Shown: positions 16,620 through 25,909, counted from the stretch's first letter. The stretch is DNA of 64,000 nt from Duganella fentianensis (GCF_009857835.1 NZ_WWCL01000003.1:806001-870000), one strand, 5' to 3'. Program-made: numbers and translations. Notes: generated by a model not told the origin, from the sequence alone.

Positions 16620-16633
16620 TGGGAACGTTTCCA
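16620..16633. promoter_or_regulatory. LacI-type operator at the deacetylase-LacI promoter
   Basis: TGGGAACGTTTCCA matches the other two operators in both half-sites apart from one arm base and the central pair. It lies 119 bp centre-to-centre from the 16501 operator in the divergent promoter region, a spacing that could allow looping. Confidence 0.75.
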
Positions 16634-16684
16634 AAATGAGACACTTCGTTGCTACACTGAGCTGAAACACATAGCGATTCTGCG

Positions 16685-17506
16685 ATGCGAAAACTTCTAC
16701 TTTCCGTGCTGTGCAGCCTGCTGGCTGGCGGCGCCCAGGCCCAGGCACAGGCGCTGCCCGCCAGTACGGCATGGCCCCATGGCGCCCGCGTGGCCGTCAG
16801 TCTGGGCTATGACGACACGCTGGCTTCCCAGCTCGATGTGGCGCTGCCGGCGCTGCAGCGGCATGGGCTGCAAGCCAGTTTCTATCTGCAGCTGTCGAGT
16901 CCCTTGCTGCAGAGCCGGCTGGCGGAGTGGCGGCGGGTGGCGCAGCTGGGCCATGAGCTGGGCAACCACAGCCTGTTCCACCAGTGCGCCGGCAGCCTGC
17001 CCGGCCATGCATGGGTGGAGCCGGCGCGCGATCTGGACAGCACCATGGCGGCGCAGATGGCCGATCAGGTCCTGCTGGGCAATGCCATGCTGTATGCCAT
17101 CGATGGTGAGAGCGAGCGTACTTACACCGTGCCCTGCGGCGACCATCAGGCGCGCGACGGCGATTATCTGGCACGCATCGCGCCGGCCTTCGTCGGCATC
17201 AAGCAGGGCGGCGGCAGCGGCGTGACGGCGCGCGCGGCGCTGCAGCGTCACGCGGTTGCCGTGTATGCCCCCGTGGGCCTGAGCGGCAGCGAACTGATCG
17301 CGCTGGTGCGTGCGGCGGCCGCGCAGGGCGACATGGTCAACCTGACCTTCCACGGCGTGGGTGGCGACTACCTGAGCACCTCGGCCGCCGCGCACGAAGA
17401 ACTGCTGGCCTATCTGGCCAGCCACCGCGAGGTCTACTGGACCGACACTTTCCGCAACATCATGCGCTATGTGCGCGCGCAGGAGCTTGCCGATGGCCAC
17501 CATTAA
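16685..17506 (+). CDS. Exported NodB-like polysaccharide deacetylase family protein
   Basis: A 273-residue protein with a signal peptide (cut near AQAQA). The NodB pattern is present in variant form: YDD instead of FDD for the first aspartates (LGYDDT), HSLFH for the HxxxH zinc pair (LGNHSLFH), VPCGD as motif 3 and LTFHGVG as the late histidine motif. It may deacetylate a carbohydrate, or be a relaxed CE4 relative. It heads an operon with the LacI repressor, whose start lies inside its last codons, and is controlled by the 16620 operator. No strong SD is visible at 16685. Confidence 0.75.
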   Translation: MRKLLLSVLCSLLAGGAQAQAQALPASTAWPHGARVAVSLGYDDTLASQLDVALPALQRHGLQASFYLQLSSPLLQSRLAEWRRVAQLGHELGNHSLFHQCAGSLPGHAWVEPARDLDSTMAAQMADQVLLGNAMLYAIDGESERTYTVPCGDHQARDGDYLARIAPAFVGIKQGGGSGVTARAALQRHAVAVYAPVGLSGSELIALVRAAAAQGDMVNLTFHGVGGDYLSTSAAAHEELLAYLASHREVYWTDTFRNIMRYVRAQELADGHH

Positions 17507-18497
17507 GGATGTGGCCAGGCTGGCCGGCGTGGGGCTGGGCACGGCGTCGCGCGTGGTCAGCGGCAAAGGTTCGGTTTCGCCTGCCACGCTGGCGCGCGTG
17601 CGTGCCGCCATCGAGGAACTGGGCTTCCGGCCCTCGCATGCGGCGCGCACGCTACTGTCCGGCTCCAGCCAGATGATAGGCGTGTACATCCCTGTGCTGA
17701 GCGGTACCTTCTACACGCCGATTTTGCAGATCATCGATAACGAGTTGCGTGCGGCCGGCCTGCACATGGTGGTGGCCTTCGGCGCCGGTCTGGGCGATGC
17801 GCGCCAGCAGGCTGTAGAAGGCATCGGCTTTCTGGTCGAGCGCGGCTGCGACGGGCTGATTCTGATGACCAATCTGCTGCAGGAAGAAGACGTGGCAGCG
17901 CTGGAAACCATGCACAAGCGCATGGTGGTGCTCAACCACAGTTTCGCCAGCATTGCCGCGCAGTGCTTCACGGTCGATCATGCACAGGGCGGTGCACTGG
18001 CGGCGCGCACTCTGCTCGATCTGGGCCACCGCGAGATCGCCATCGTGGCCGGTCCGTCGCGCCTGCCGGACAATGTGCAGCGCGTGCAGGCGTTCTGTGC
18101 CACGCTGGCCGCAGCAGGCATAGACCCGGCCAGCCTGTGGCAGACCGAGCGCGATTTTTCACCGGCCGGCGGCTGGTCGGCGGCGCGCGAACTGATGGCT
18201 TCCGGCCGCCCGTGTACGGCACTGTTCTGTGCCAATGATGAAATGGCGGTGGGCGCGCTATCGTATTTTCAGGAAGCCGGCATCCGCGTGCCGCAGCAGC
18301 TATCGGTGCTCGGTTACGACGATACGCCGAGCGCCGAATTCTCCGCGCCGCGCCTGAGCACGGTGCACATGCCATGGCGCGAAATGACGCAGAACGGCCT
18401 GAATGCGCTGCTCAATAGTTGCTACGATCTGCAGCGTCCCGTCACGCGCGATTACCCCGTCAGCATGACTTTGCGCGCCTCGCTGGCAGCCCGTTAA
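17493..18497 (+). CDS. LacI-family transcriptional repressor
   Basis: A 334-residue regulator. The N-terminal LacI HTH and hinge are complete (MATIKDVARLAGVGLGTASR, with LGFRPSHAARTL as hinge helix), followed by a periplasmic-binding-protein-like sugar-binding core (QMIGVYIPVLSGTFY start, CDGLILM, SVLGYDDTPSAEF near the end). The start at 17493 is preferred because AGGAG precedes it by 7 bases and the helix-turn-helix begins there; it overlaps the deacetylase stop by 14 bp. The three palindromes at 15459, 16501 and 16620 are the likely targets, with a glucan-derived sugar as inducer (inference). Confidence 0.92.
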   Translation: MATIKDVARLAGVGLGTASRVVSGKGSVSPATLARVRAAIEELGFRPSHAARTLLSGSSQMIGVYIPVLSGTFYTPILQIIDNELRAAGLHMVVAFGAGLGDARQQAVEGIGFLVERGCDGLILMTNLLQEEDVAALETMHKRMVVLNHSFASIAAQCFTVDHAQGGALAARTLLDLGHREIAIVAGPSRLPDNVQRVQAFCATLAAAGIDPASLWQTERDFSPAGGWSAARELMASGRPCTALFCANDEMAVGALSYFQEAGIRVPQQLSVLGYDDTPSAEFSAPRLSTVHMPWREMTQNGLNALLNSCYDLQRPVTRDYPVSMTLRASLAAR

Positions 18498-18756
18498 ACG
18501 CTGTTGCAGCAGGCTAGATATACCGCCTGCATACCAGTGCTTTTGAACATTATTTTACTGCTAAAACAGCGGGAAATTTTGTAGGGGAAACTACGTATAC
18601 TAGTTGTATATTTGCCGCATGTTCAACAGATTCCGGACAGCGTGTGCGAGAAACGATAGACGACCCGAAACCATGTCTATACATTCACCTCTAGCCACTA
18701 CCAAAGATGGCAGTTTCCGCAAACGCATATAACCACAAATCCGGAAGAGTCTAGAC
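18498..18756 (+). promoter_or_regulatory. Intergenic region upstream of the second full TonB-dependent receptor
   Basis: A 259-bp AT-rich leader without an ORF. It has several -10-like AT stretches (for example TATACT near 18596), but I could not assign one promoter, and no LacI-type palindrome is present. GGAAGAG just before 18757 is the ribosome site. Confidence 0.4.
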
Positions 18757-21324
18757 ATGAAAAAAAATTTCCCATTCGCAGCGCTGCTGCTATCAGCGAG
18801 TCCTTATGTGCTTGCACAAGCTACGGCGGTAGCCCAGACTGCCGCAGTGCAACCGGCGGCTGATGCCACGCCGGACGATATTCAGAAGGTGGTAATTGTC
18901 TCGACCGGTAGCCGTGGCGCCCAGCGCACCATGGTCGATACCCCGGTGCCTATCGACATCATCGGCTCGCGTGAACTGAGCAAGACGGGGCAGGCCACGC
19001 TGGATAAATCGCTGCAGTTCCGCGTGCCTTCGTTCAACACGGTGCAGACGCCTGTCAACGATGCCACCTCGCTGCTCGACCCTTACGAAATCCGTAACAT
19101 GGGTCCTAGCCGCGTGCTGATTCTGATTAACGGCAAGCGCAAGAATTCCAGCTCGCTGATCTACACCCAGACCTCGCCGGGCCGTGGTGAAAGCGGCGCC
19201 GACATTTCCGCCATTCCTCCGGATGCGATTAAACGTATTGAAGTGCTGCGTGACGGCGCATCGGCCCAGTATGGTTCCGATGCGATCGCGGGCGTGGTCA
19301 ACATCATTCTGAAAGATAGTGCGGAAGGCGGTTCCGTTACGGCCCGTACCGGCATCACCCACGAGAGCGACGGCAAGATGGGCGGCCTGAGCCTGAACCA
19401 GGGCTTGCCTCTGGGCGGCGATCGCGGCTTCCTCAACTACACGCTCGACGTTTCGAAAATCAATCTGTCCAACCGTCCCGGCGTGGTCAACGCCAAGGGT
19501 GAAGCAGGTGACTTCGGCGCCGACCTGAACACTCAGGTACTGCCTTTCCTGGCAGCCCATCCGGACGCCGGCAACATCAACGGTTCGCCTGCCACGCGCG
19601 CAGCCAAGGCCGAAGTCAACACCAGCTATGACCTGAGCGACACCACCAAGCTTTACGGTAACGCTGCCTACGTCAACAAGCGCATCAACTCCTTCGCCAA
19701 CTACCGTACGCCTTACTGGCGTCCGACCGACTATGGCCTGCTGCATGCCAGCGGCACGCCGTACGTGGGCTATGTGCCGACCTTCATCGGTACGCTGGAC
19801 GACTACAACGCCACGGGCGGCACCAAGTTCCTGCTGGGCGACTGGAATGCCGACGTGAGCCTGACCTATGGCGGCAACAAGCAGAACTATCAGGTCACCA
19901 ACTCGGTCAACCGCGGCATGCAGGAAGACTATCTGGCGCACAAGATCAGCACGCCTTCGCCGACCAGCTTCGATGCCGGCGGCGTGAAGTTCAGCCACTG
20001 GGTATTGAATGGCGACGTGTCGCAGCAGATGAGCAAGGAGGTCAGCGTGTACGCCGGTACCGAACTGCGTCACGAAAACTACGAAACCATCGCCGGCGAT
20101 GTCGGTTCGACCTATGGCAGTGGTGCGGATTCGTATGCCGGTAACTCGGTGCAGAACTCCTTCCCATCGTCGCGTTCGAACTACGGTGCTTATGCCGGCG
20201 CAACCTGGGATGTGACGCCAGCCTTCCTGGTCGATGCCACCGGCCGCTACGAAAAGTACACCGACTTCGGCAGCGCCTTCGTGTGGAAGACGTCGACGCG
20301 CTACAAAGTCAGCGACCAGCTGACCCTGCGTGCATCCGCGTCGACCGGCTTCCGCGCACCGTCGCTGGCTCAGATCTACACCCAGAAAGCCCAGTACTCC
20401 TTCGTCGCTGGCGGCGGCATCCAGGTGTCGGGTCTGGTCAACAACGTTTCCTCGGCTGCCGCGGCGCTGCAAGTGCCCAAGCTGAAAGCGGAAAAATCGG
20501 ACAATATCACGCTGGGTCTGGGCTTCAAGCCCGATAGCAACACCAGCATCACGCTCGACTACTACAACATCAAGGTCAAAGACCGCATCGTGCTGAGCAC
20601 GGAAATCACCCCGACCGGCGTGGCGACCAATCCGCTCGACGTGCAGCTGGGCAAAGCCGGCATCGTGTCCGCCAGTTTCTTCGTGAATGCCCTGACCAGC
20701 CGTACCGAAGGTATCGACTACGTGGCTTCGCGTAAGAACATTCCTTTCGCTGACGGTAAGCTGACCCTGAACCTGTCCGGTAACTATTCGCTGAAAAACG
20801 AACGTGAAGGCGAGGTCAACAACCCAGCGCTGATTGCCGCGGCAGGCCAGTCGGTACTGAATGCCACCACGGAAGCGCTGATGTTCACTTCGCGTCCGAA
20901 GTTCAAGACCATCCTCGGTGCAGACTGGGACTACAAGCAGTTCAACTTCTCGCTGAACAACACGGTGTTCGGTCCTACCCATTTCCGCAATGCCGGTATG
21001 GATAACAACCTGGAAGTGGCGTTCAAGACCAAGACTGTGACGGACTTTGCCGTGAACTATGCGCTGACCCAGAACACCACGCTGTCGTTCAACGTCAACA
21101 ATATGTTCAACGTCACGCCGAGCTGGCACTTCAACGCCCGCAATGCGCAAGGTCAGGCGCTGCTCGACAGCAAAGCCATCGATCCGGCCTATGGCCTGAC
21201 GCCGGTGGAAGTGCAGCGCAATCTGGTGACCTTCAACGGCCGCTACTCGATGGTGACCTATGATGGCTCGCAGTTCAGCCAGCTGGGCCGCACCTTCGCA
21301 GCGTCGCTGAACTACCGCTTCTAA
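18757..21324 (+). CDS. TonB-dependent receptor
   Basis: An 855-residue receptor. The signal peptide ends near VLAQ; the plug runs from IVSTGSRGAQRTMVDTPVPI through RNMGPSRVLILINGKRKNSS to IKRIEVLRDGASAQYGSDAI and VVNIILK. The barrel ends with AASLNYRF. GGAAGAG precedes the ATG. This plug type, with a long loop after the NGK(R) block, is common in receptors for peptides or plant-type ligands in Gammaproteobacteria and Burkholderiales; the ligand is not known here. It is monocistronic, with a strong terminator 19 bases after the stop. Confidence 0.93.
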   Translation: MKKNFPFAALLLSASPYVLAQATAVAQTAAVQPAADATPDDIQKVVIVSTGSRGAQRTMVDTPVPIDIIGSRELSKTGQATLDKSLQFRVPSFNTVQTPVNDATSLLDPYEIRNMGPSRVLILINGKRKNSSSLIYTQTSPGRGESGADISAIPPDAIKRIEVLRDGASAQYGSDAIAGVVNIILKDSAEGGSVTARTGITHESDGKMGGLSLNQGLPLGGDRGFLNYTLDVSKINLSNRPGVVNAKGEAGDFGADLNTQVLPFLAAHPDAGNINGSPATRAAKAEVNTSYDLSDTTKLYGNAAYVNKRINSFANYRTPYWRPTDYGLLHASGTPYVGYVPTFIGTLDDYNATGGTKFLLGDWNADVSLTYGGNKQNYQVTNSVNRGMQEDYLAHKISTPSPTSFDAGGVKFSHWVLNGDVSQQMSKEVSVYAGTELRHENYETIAGDVGSTYGSGADSYAGNSVQNSFPSSRSNYGAYAGATWDVTPAFLVDATGRYEKYTDFGSAFVWKTSTRYKVSDQLTLRASASTGFRAPSLAQIYTQKAQYSFVAGGGIQVSGLVNNVSSAAAALQVPKLKAEKSDNITLGLGFKPDSNTSITLDYYNIKVKDRIVLSTEITPTGVATNPLDVQLGKAGIVSASFFVNALTSRTEGIDYVASRKNIPFADGKLTLNLSGNYSLKNEREGEVNNPALIAAAGQSVLNATTEALMFTSRPKFKTILGADWDYKQFNFSLNNTVFGPTHFRNAGMDNNLEVAFKTKTVTDFAVNYALTQNTTLSFNVNNMFNVTPSWHFNARNAQGQALLDSKAIDPAYGLTPVEVQRNLVTFNGRYSMVTYDGSQFSQLGRTFAASLNYRF

Positions 21325-21342
21325 GCGTTCGCTATAATGAGG

Positions 21343-21375
21343 GCCGCCGGCTGCTAACAGCCGGCGGCTTTTTTT
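21343..21375 (+). terminator. Strong intrinsic terminator
   Basis: A perfect 11-bp GC-rich stem (21343-21353 with 21358-21368), loop CTAA, then seven T. It ends the receptor transcript 14 bp before the next gene. Confidence 0.95.
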
Positions 21376-21388
21376 ATGGAGTGTCGCC

Positions 21389-21925
21389 ATGGTTTCCCTA
21401 CAAGATCAATTGCTGAAGGCCGGACTGGTCAACAAGACCAAGGTCAAACTGGCCAATCAGGACAAGAGCAAGCAGCAGAAAGAACAGCGCCGCAGCGGCG
21501 TGCAGAGCGTGGATGAAGCCAAGCTGGCTGCGCAGGAAGCCCAGCGGCAGCAGGCCGAACGGGCCCGCGCCCTGAATGCCGAGCGCGATGCGGCGGCCCA
21601 GCAGAAAGCCATCCACGCCCAGATCGTGCAGATGGTGCAGCAGAACCGCCAGCCGGCCGGCAAGGGCGATATCGCCTATAACTACACGTTCCAGAACAAG
21701 ATAGAACGGCTGTATGTGTCGCCCGAGGTGCAGGGCCATCTGGTCGCGGGCCGGCTGGTGATCGTGGTGCTGAACGGTGCTACCGAGCTGGTGCCGCGGG
21801 TGATCGCCGACAAGATCGCCGAGCGCGATGCGGCGCTGGTGGTGCGCGTCAAACAGAGCAGCAACGTGGTCGACGAGGATGATCCGTATGCGGCCTACCA
21901 GATTCCCGATGATCTGATGTGGTAA
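21389..21925 (+). CDS. DUF2058 family protein
   Basis: A 178-residue protein matching DUF2058 (YaiL type): N-terminal SLQDQLLKAGLVNKTKVKLAN, a long basic/charged coiled coil (about 20-90), then a globular part with DIAYNYTFQNKIERLYVS and LVPRVIADKIAERD. Members are annotated as nucleoprotein- or polynucleotide-associated, but no reaction is established. GGAGTGTCGCC before ATG gives a good ribosome site. It lies between a terminator and a promoter, so it is probably expressed alone or by read-through. Confidence 0.9.
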   Translation: MVSLQDQLLKAGLVNKTKVKLANQDKSKQQKEQRRSGVQSVDEAKLAAQEAQRQQAERARALNAERDAAAQQKAIHAQIVQMVQQNRQPAGKGDIAYNYTFQNKIERLYVSPEVQGHLVAGRLVIVVLNGATELVPRVIADKIAERDAALVVRVKQSSNVVDEDDPYAAYQIPDDLMW

Positions 21926-21943
21926 GGCCGGCTGGGCCGGTGC

Positions 21944-21973
21944 TTGAGGCGGTCTGCTTAATCGAAATATAAT
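21944..21973 (+). promoter_or_regulatory. Promoter of the GT2-GtrA-GT-C operon
   Basis: TTGAGG (21944-21949), 18 bp, perfect TATAAT (21968-21973), 27 bp ahead of the glycosyltransferase start. Confidence 0.75.
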
Positions 21974-22000
21974 GGGGGCCATTTCCCCACTGGTCCCCTT

Positions 22001-22942
22001 ATGACGTCCTTGCCGATGCGCCGTATCGCGGTGCTGATCCCTTGCTATAACGAAGCAGCCACCATCGCCGCGACGGTGCAGGCCTTCCGTGCCAGCCTGC
22101 CGCAGGCGCAGGTCTATGTGTTCGATAATAATTCGCAGGACGATACGGCTGGCATAGCCCGTGCCGCCGGCGCGCTGGTGCGCCATGTATCGGAACAGGG
22201 CAAGGGCAGTGTGGTGCGGCGCATGTTTGCCGATGTCGAAGCCGATGCCTATGTGATGGTCGATGGCGACCATACCTACGATGCGCAGGTGGCGCCGCAG
22301 CTGGTGCAGCGGCTGTTCGATGACGGACTCGATATGCTGGTGGGTAGCCGCGTCAGCGAGGAGCAGGCGGCCTACCGTTTCGGCCACCGCTTCGGCAATG
22401 CGCTGCTGACGGGCGTGGTAACCGCGCTGTTCGGGCGCAGCTTCACCGACATCCTGTCCGGCTACCGGGTGTTCTCGCGCCGCTACGTGAAGTCGTTTGC
22501 TGCTCATTCCACCGGATTCGAAATCGAAACGGAACTGACCGTGCACGCGCTGGAACTGCGCATGCCGGTGGCCGAAGTGGCGACCCGCTATGGCGCCCGG
22601 CCGGAAGGCTCGTTCAGCAAACTGAATACCTATCGCGATGGCTGGCGCATTCTCGGCACCATCGCCCGCCTGTTCAAATCGGAAAAGCCGCTGGCCTTCT
22701 ATACGCTGGCAGCCGGCGCCTGCGCGCTGCTGTCGCTGGTGCTGGCGTGGCCGCTGGTGCTGACCTATCTGCAGACAGGGCTGGTGCCGCGCCTGCCCAC
22801 GGCTGTGCTGTGCTCCGCCCTCATGCTGTTCGGGGTGATGCTGGCCGTGTGCGGCATCGTGCTCGATGCCGTGACCAAGGCGCGCATCGAGCAGAAGCGC
22901 TTTGCCTATCTGGCCGTTGCGCTGGCGCCGCCCCATGCGTAG
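22001..22942 (+). CDS. Family 2 glycosyltransferase, membrane-anchored (polyprenyl-phosphate sugar transferase-like)
   Basis: A 313-residue GT2 enzyme. LIPCYNEAATIAATVQAF is the nucleotide-sugar binding start, VFDNNSQDDT follows, MVDGDHTYDA carries the metal-binding Asp motif, and LSGYRVFSRRYVKSF is conserved in dolichyl-phosphate mannose synthase-like enzymes. Two C-terminal hydrophobic helices (about 235-295) anchor it in the membrane. Expected reaction: transfer of a sugar to a polyprenyl phosphate for glycosylation across the membrane. The last bases overlap the gtrA-like start by 8 bp, and the operon continues with a GT-C-like protein. No clear SD at 22001; ATG at 22016 is an alternative. 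Confidence 0.88.
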   Translation: MTSLPMRRIAVLIPCYNEAATIAATVQAFRASLPQAQVYVFDNNSQDDTAGIARAAGALVRHVSEQGKGSVVRRMFADVEADAYVMVDGDHTYDAQVAPQLVQRLFDDGLDMLVGSRVSEEQAAYRFGHRFGNALLTGVVTALFGRSFTDILSGYRVFSRRYVKSFAAHSTGFEIETELTVHALELRMPVAEVATRYGARPEGSFSKLNTYRDGWRILGTIARLFKSEKPLAFYTLAAGACALLSLVLAWPLVLTYLQTGLVPRLPTAVLCSALMLFGVMLAVCGIVLDAVTKARIEQKRFAYLAVALAPPHA

Positions 22943-23336
22943 CAACCTGCAGCAGCTATTGCGCTTTGCCTTCAACGGCGTGCTGGGCTGCGCGGCCGAT
23001 GTGGCCGTGCTGTATCTGGCCATGCTGGCCGGGACCAGTTTCTATTCGGGCCGGGTGCTGTCTTTTCTGTCCGCCGTGTGGCTGACCTGGCGGCTGAACC
23101 GGCGCTACACCTTTGCCGCCAGCGGCAGCAGCGCATGGCAGGAGTGGTGGCGCTACCTGACCGTGATGCTGGGGGGCGGCGCCGTCAACTACGGCGTTTC
23201 CAGCCTGCTGGTACATAGCCTGCCGGCGCATTTCTGGCTGCCGGCGCTGGCCGTGGCCGTGGGCTCGCTGGCCGGCATGTCGGTGAACTTCATCGCCGCA
23301 CGGTATTTCGTGTTTACCCAGAAACCACAGGAGTAG
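22935..23336 (+). CDS. GtrA-like flippase family protein
   Basis: A 133-residue protein with four hydrophobic helices (FAFNGVLGCAADVAVLYLAM, RVLSFLSAVWLTW, YLTVMLGGGAVNYGVSSLLV, LAVAVGSLAGMSVNFIAARY) and the family landmarks RFxxNG at the start, WRLNRRYTF and FIAARYFVF at the end. GtrA proteins are thought to move undecaprenyl- or polyprenyl-linked sugars across the inner membrane. The start at 22935 (MRSNLQQ) overlaps the GT2 stop; the more upstream ATG at 22902 would add 11 residues. The position between GT2 and GT-C genes fits a flippase role. Confidence 0.88.
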   Translation: MRSNLQQLLRFAFNGVLGCAADVAVLYLAMLAGTSFYSGRVLSFLSAVWLTWRLNRRYTFAASGSSAWQEWWRYLTVMLGGGAVNYGVSSLLVHSLPAHFWLPALAVAVGSLAGMSVNFIAARYFVFTQKPQE

Positions 23337-23339
23337 TCC

Positions 23340-25199
23340 GTGCTGACTCTGTTCCAGCGGCTGGAGGCGTGGTTTGTACGCCGCAGCGCCATTTTGTCCC
23401 ATCCCCGTGCGCCATACTATGCGGCGCTAATCGTGCCGCTGCTGCTGGGCCTGCAATCGCTGCTGCTGGGGCAGGATGATGGCTGGGATATGCGCAACTA
23501 CCATCTGTACAACCCGTATGCGCTGCTGAACGGCCGGCTGGCCATCGACTTCTCGCCGGCCGGTTTCCAGAGCTATTTCAATCCGCTGCTCGATCTGCCG
23601 TATTACCTGCTGACGCGCTATGCGCCGGCGCCGCTGGCCGGTTTTGTCTTCGGCTGGCTGCACGGGCTGAACTTCATTCCGCTCTCGATGATGGCGCGCC
23701 AGTTGCTGCCGGGGCGGCAGCGGGTGGCTTTGCTGCTGGCGCTGGCGGGCTGTCTGGGCGCAGGCTTCCTGTCCGAGCTGGGTAACAGCATGGGCGACAA
23801 TCTGACGGCGCTGCCGCTGCTGTGGGCACTGGCGCTGCTGCTGCGCCATGGTGCGGCAGCCAGCGTGCGCATACTGCTGCTGGCGGGCCTGCTGATGGGG
23901 GCGGCAGCGGGTCTGAAGCTCACCAATATCAACTATGCGGTGGCGCTGTGTCTGGCATTGCTGGTGTGGCCGCAAGCGTTCTGGCGCCGTATCGGCCAGG
24001 CATGGTGGTTCGGCGTCGGCGTGCTGGCCGGGCTGGCCGCCAGCACAGGCTACTGGTGGGCCACCATGTGGCGCTTGTATGGCAATCCGCTGTTCCCCCA
24101 GTTTAACGACATCTTCCGCAGTCCGCTGGCGGCGCCGCTGGGTGTGCTCGATACCGGCCATTTGCCGCACACGCTGGCCGAGGCACTGTTCTGGCCTTTC
24201 ATCTTTACGCGCGATATCGCCCGTATCGCCGAAGTGCCGCTGCGCCAGCTGATCTGGCCGCTGCTCATGCTGCTGATGCTGGCGTATGCCGTACGCCTGC
24301 TGTGGTGCCGCTACCGCAGCAGCAGCGTGGCGGCGCCGCAGGCTGCCACCGGCATGGCCGCGCTGCCGGTCGCGCTGACGCCGGCTGCGCGCGTACTGCT
24401 GGTGTTCGTGCTGCTGGCCTACCTGATCTGGCTGAAGCTGTTCAGCATTTACCGTTATCTGGTGCCGCTGGAGCTGCTGGCGCCCTTGCTGGTCTGGCTG
24501 CTGTGTCACGCTCTGATGCCGGCGGCACGGGCCGGGCGCTGGGCTGGCTGGGCGCTGGCGGTCTGCGTGCTGTACACGCTGCCGTTTGTCACCTGGGGGC
24601 ATGGTGGCTGGACGGCACAGGCCTTCCGTGCCGAAGCGCCGCAACTGGCGCAGCCGCAGGCCAGCGTGGTCTACATGGTGCGCACGCCGATGGCATGGCT
24701 GACCCGTTTCTTCCAGCCGGAAGTCGCCTTCATGGCCATAGGCAGCGGCTTCCCCGAATCGCCGGCCTATCTGCAGCGCCTGCAGGAACAGGCTGCAGCG
24801 CGCACGGGCCAGCATTATGTGATGCTGCCGGCCGCTGTGAACATCCGTCAGAGCGGTGCTGAACGCAAGCTGGCGCTGGCCCGTGGGCTGGGCCTGACGG
24901 CCAGCGCGGCCGGCTGTGCGCGGCTCGATGGCTGGCTGCACAAAGTACGCTTTCAGGTAGAAGTACGGATGCTGGCAGCGGCGGATGCCGCTGCTTCGGG
25001 GCAGGCTTGCACGCTGCTGCTGCAGCCCCAGTATCGCGTTGATCTGGCGGCCGAAGATGCGGCGCTGCAGGCCGAAGTGCAGGGGCATCTGGCCCATTAC
25101 GGGCTGGCCCTGCAGCCGGACGGCTGCCGCAATTATCCGGCCTATGTGGGCACGGAAGCCCATCCTTACCGCCTGTGCCCGGTGCAGCGGCTGCCGTGA
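23340..25199 (+). CDS. Multi-pass GT-C-like membrane glycosyltransferase
   Basis: A 619-residue polytopic membrane protein with about ten hydrophobic helices and a C-terminal periplasmic part. The first periplasmic loop contains DDGWDMRNYHLYNPYALLNG, with acidic residues placed as in GT-C transferases that use polyprenyl-linked sugars. GTG start at 23340 is supported by AGGAG six bases upstream. Third gene of the GT2-GtrA-GT-C operon (3-bp gap): GT2 loads the carrier, GtrA flips it, and this protein probably transfers the sugar in the periplasm. Acceptor unknown. Confidence 0.75.
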   Translation: MLTLFQRLEAWFVRRSAILSHPRAPYYAALIVPLLLGLQSLLLGQDDGWDMRNYHLYNPYALLNGRLAIDFSPAGFQSYFNPLLDLPYYLLTRYAPAPLAGFVFGWLHGLNFIPLSMMARQLLPGRQRVALLLALAGCLGAGFLSELGNSMGDNLTALPLLWALALLLRHGAAASVRILLLAGLLMGAAAGLKLTNINYAVALCLALLVWPQAFWRRIGQAWWFGVGVLAGLAASTGYWWATMWRLYGNPLFPQFNDIFRSPLAAPLGVLDTGHLPHTLAEALFWPFIFTRDIARIAEVPLRQLIWPLLMLLMLAYAVRLLWCRYRSSSVAAPQAATGMAALPVALTPAARVLLVFVLLAYLIWLKLFSIYRYLVPLELLAPLLVWLLCHALMPAARAGRWAGWALAVCVLYTLPFVTWGHGGWTAQAFRAEAPQLAQPQASVVYMVRTPMAWLTRFFQPEVAFMAIGSGFPESPAYLQRLQEQAAARTGQHYVMLPAAVNIRQSGAERKLALARGLGLTASAAGCARLDGWLHKVRFQVEVRMLAAADAAASGQACTLLLQPQYRVDLAAEDAALQAEVQGHLAHYGLALQPDGCRNYPAYVGTEAHPYRLCPVQRLP

Positions 25200-25346
25200 G
25201 CGCAATGTCGGGTGTGCTGGAACTGGCCTGGGCGGCGATGCTGTTTTTTTTGGCACGGTGGTGTGAAAGCGCGTTATAGTCTGGCTCGCACGAAATGTTT
25301 CACCGGCAGTTTTCCTTGCTTCCCTATACCGTTATGGAGGTGTGAG

Positions 25347-25820
25347 ATGTCGCTTGTCCGTCCTTGCCTAGCCCTGCTTTCCACGCTGCTGCTGGCCTTG
25401 CCCGCTGCGGCCCAGCAACCGAGTTATGGTGCGCCGATCACACTGGAACTGGCCAAGAAGACTGCTGCCGGTGCCGTGGCCGAGGCACGCAAACTGAAGC
25501 TGAATGTGGCGGTTGCCGTGGTCGATACCCATGGCACGCCGGTGTATCTGGAAGTGCTCGATGACACCATGACGGCCAGCCCCAACTTCGCCTTTCAGAA
25601 AGCCCGCACGGCAGCCATGATGCGTCGTCCCAGCAAGGCGCTGGAGGATGGTGTTGCCGCCGGCCGCAATGCGCTGCTGAGCCTGCCCGATCTGCTGATG
25701 ATAGAAGGCGGCGAACCGATACTGCTCAACGGTAAGCTGGTCGGTGCCATCGGCGTTTCCGGCGGCGCCAGCGCGCAGGACGGGCAGATCGCCCGCGCCG
25801 GCGTAGAAGCCAGCCGCTAG
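25347..25820 (+). CDS. Exported GlcG/HbpS-like (DUF336) protein
   Basis: A 157-residue protein: signal peptide ending in LPAAAQ, then a complete Haem-degrading/GlcG domain (LELAKKTAAGAVAEARKLKL, VAVVDTHGTPVYLEVLDDT, AFQKARTAAMMRRPSKAL, GGEPILLNGKLVGAIGVSGG). Family members bind haem or small ligands in the periplasm; the activity here is unknown. GGAGG six bases before ATG at 25347 fixes the start; the upstream reading frame from 25212 has no support. It converges on the beta-barrel gene at 25910. Confidence 0.88.
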   Translation: MSLVRPCLALLSTLLLALPAAAQQPSYGAPITLELAKKTAAGAVAEARKLKLNVAVAVVDTHGTPVYLEVLDDTMTASPNFAFQKARTAAMMRRPSKALEDGVAAGRNALLSLPDLLMIEGGEPILLNGKLVGAIGVSGGASAQDGQIARAGVEASR

Positions 25821-25823
25821 GGC

Positions 25824-25859
25824 GCGGCCACCGTACCTAATGCACTATCTGGTGGCCGC
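25824..25859. terminator. Possible bidirectional terminator hairpin
   Basis: A perfect 9-bp stem GCGGCCACC / GGTGGCCGC with an 18-base loop between convergent genes. No T-run follows on either strand, so the role is tentative. Confidence 0.4.
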
Positions 25860-25909
25860 CTGCAGGCGGTGCTGCGCGATCGTATCTGCCTGATCCAGTA
25901 TGGCAGGGA

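Noticed and set aside
18793..21390. 865-codon minus-strand frame antisense to the second full receptor
   Set aside because: Same shadow effect; it also reads through the terminator hairpin.
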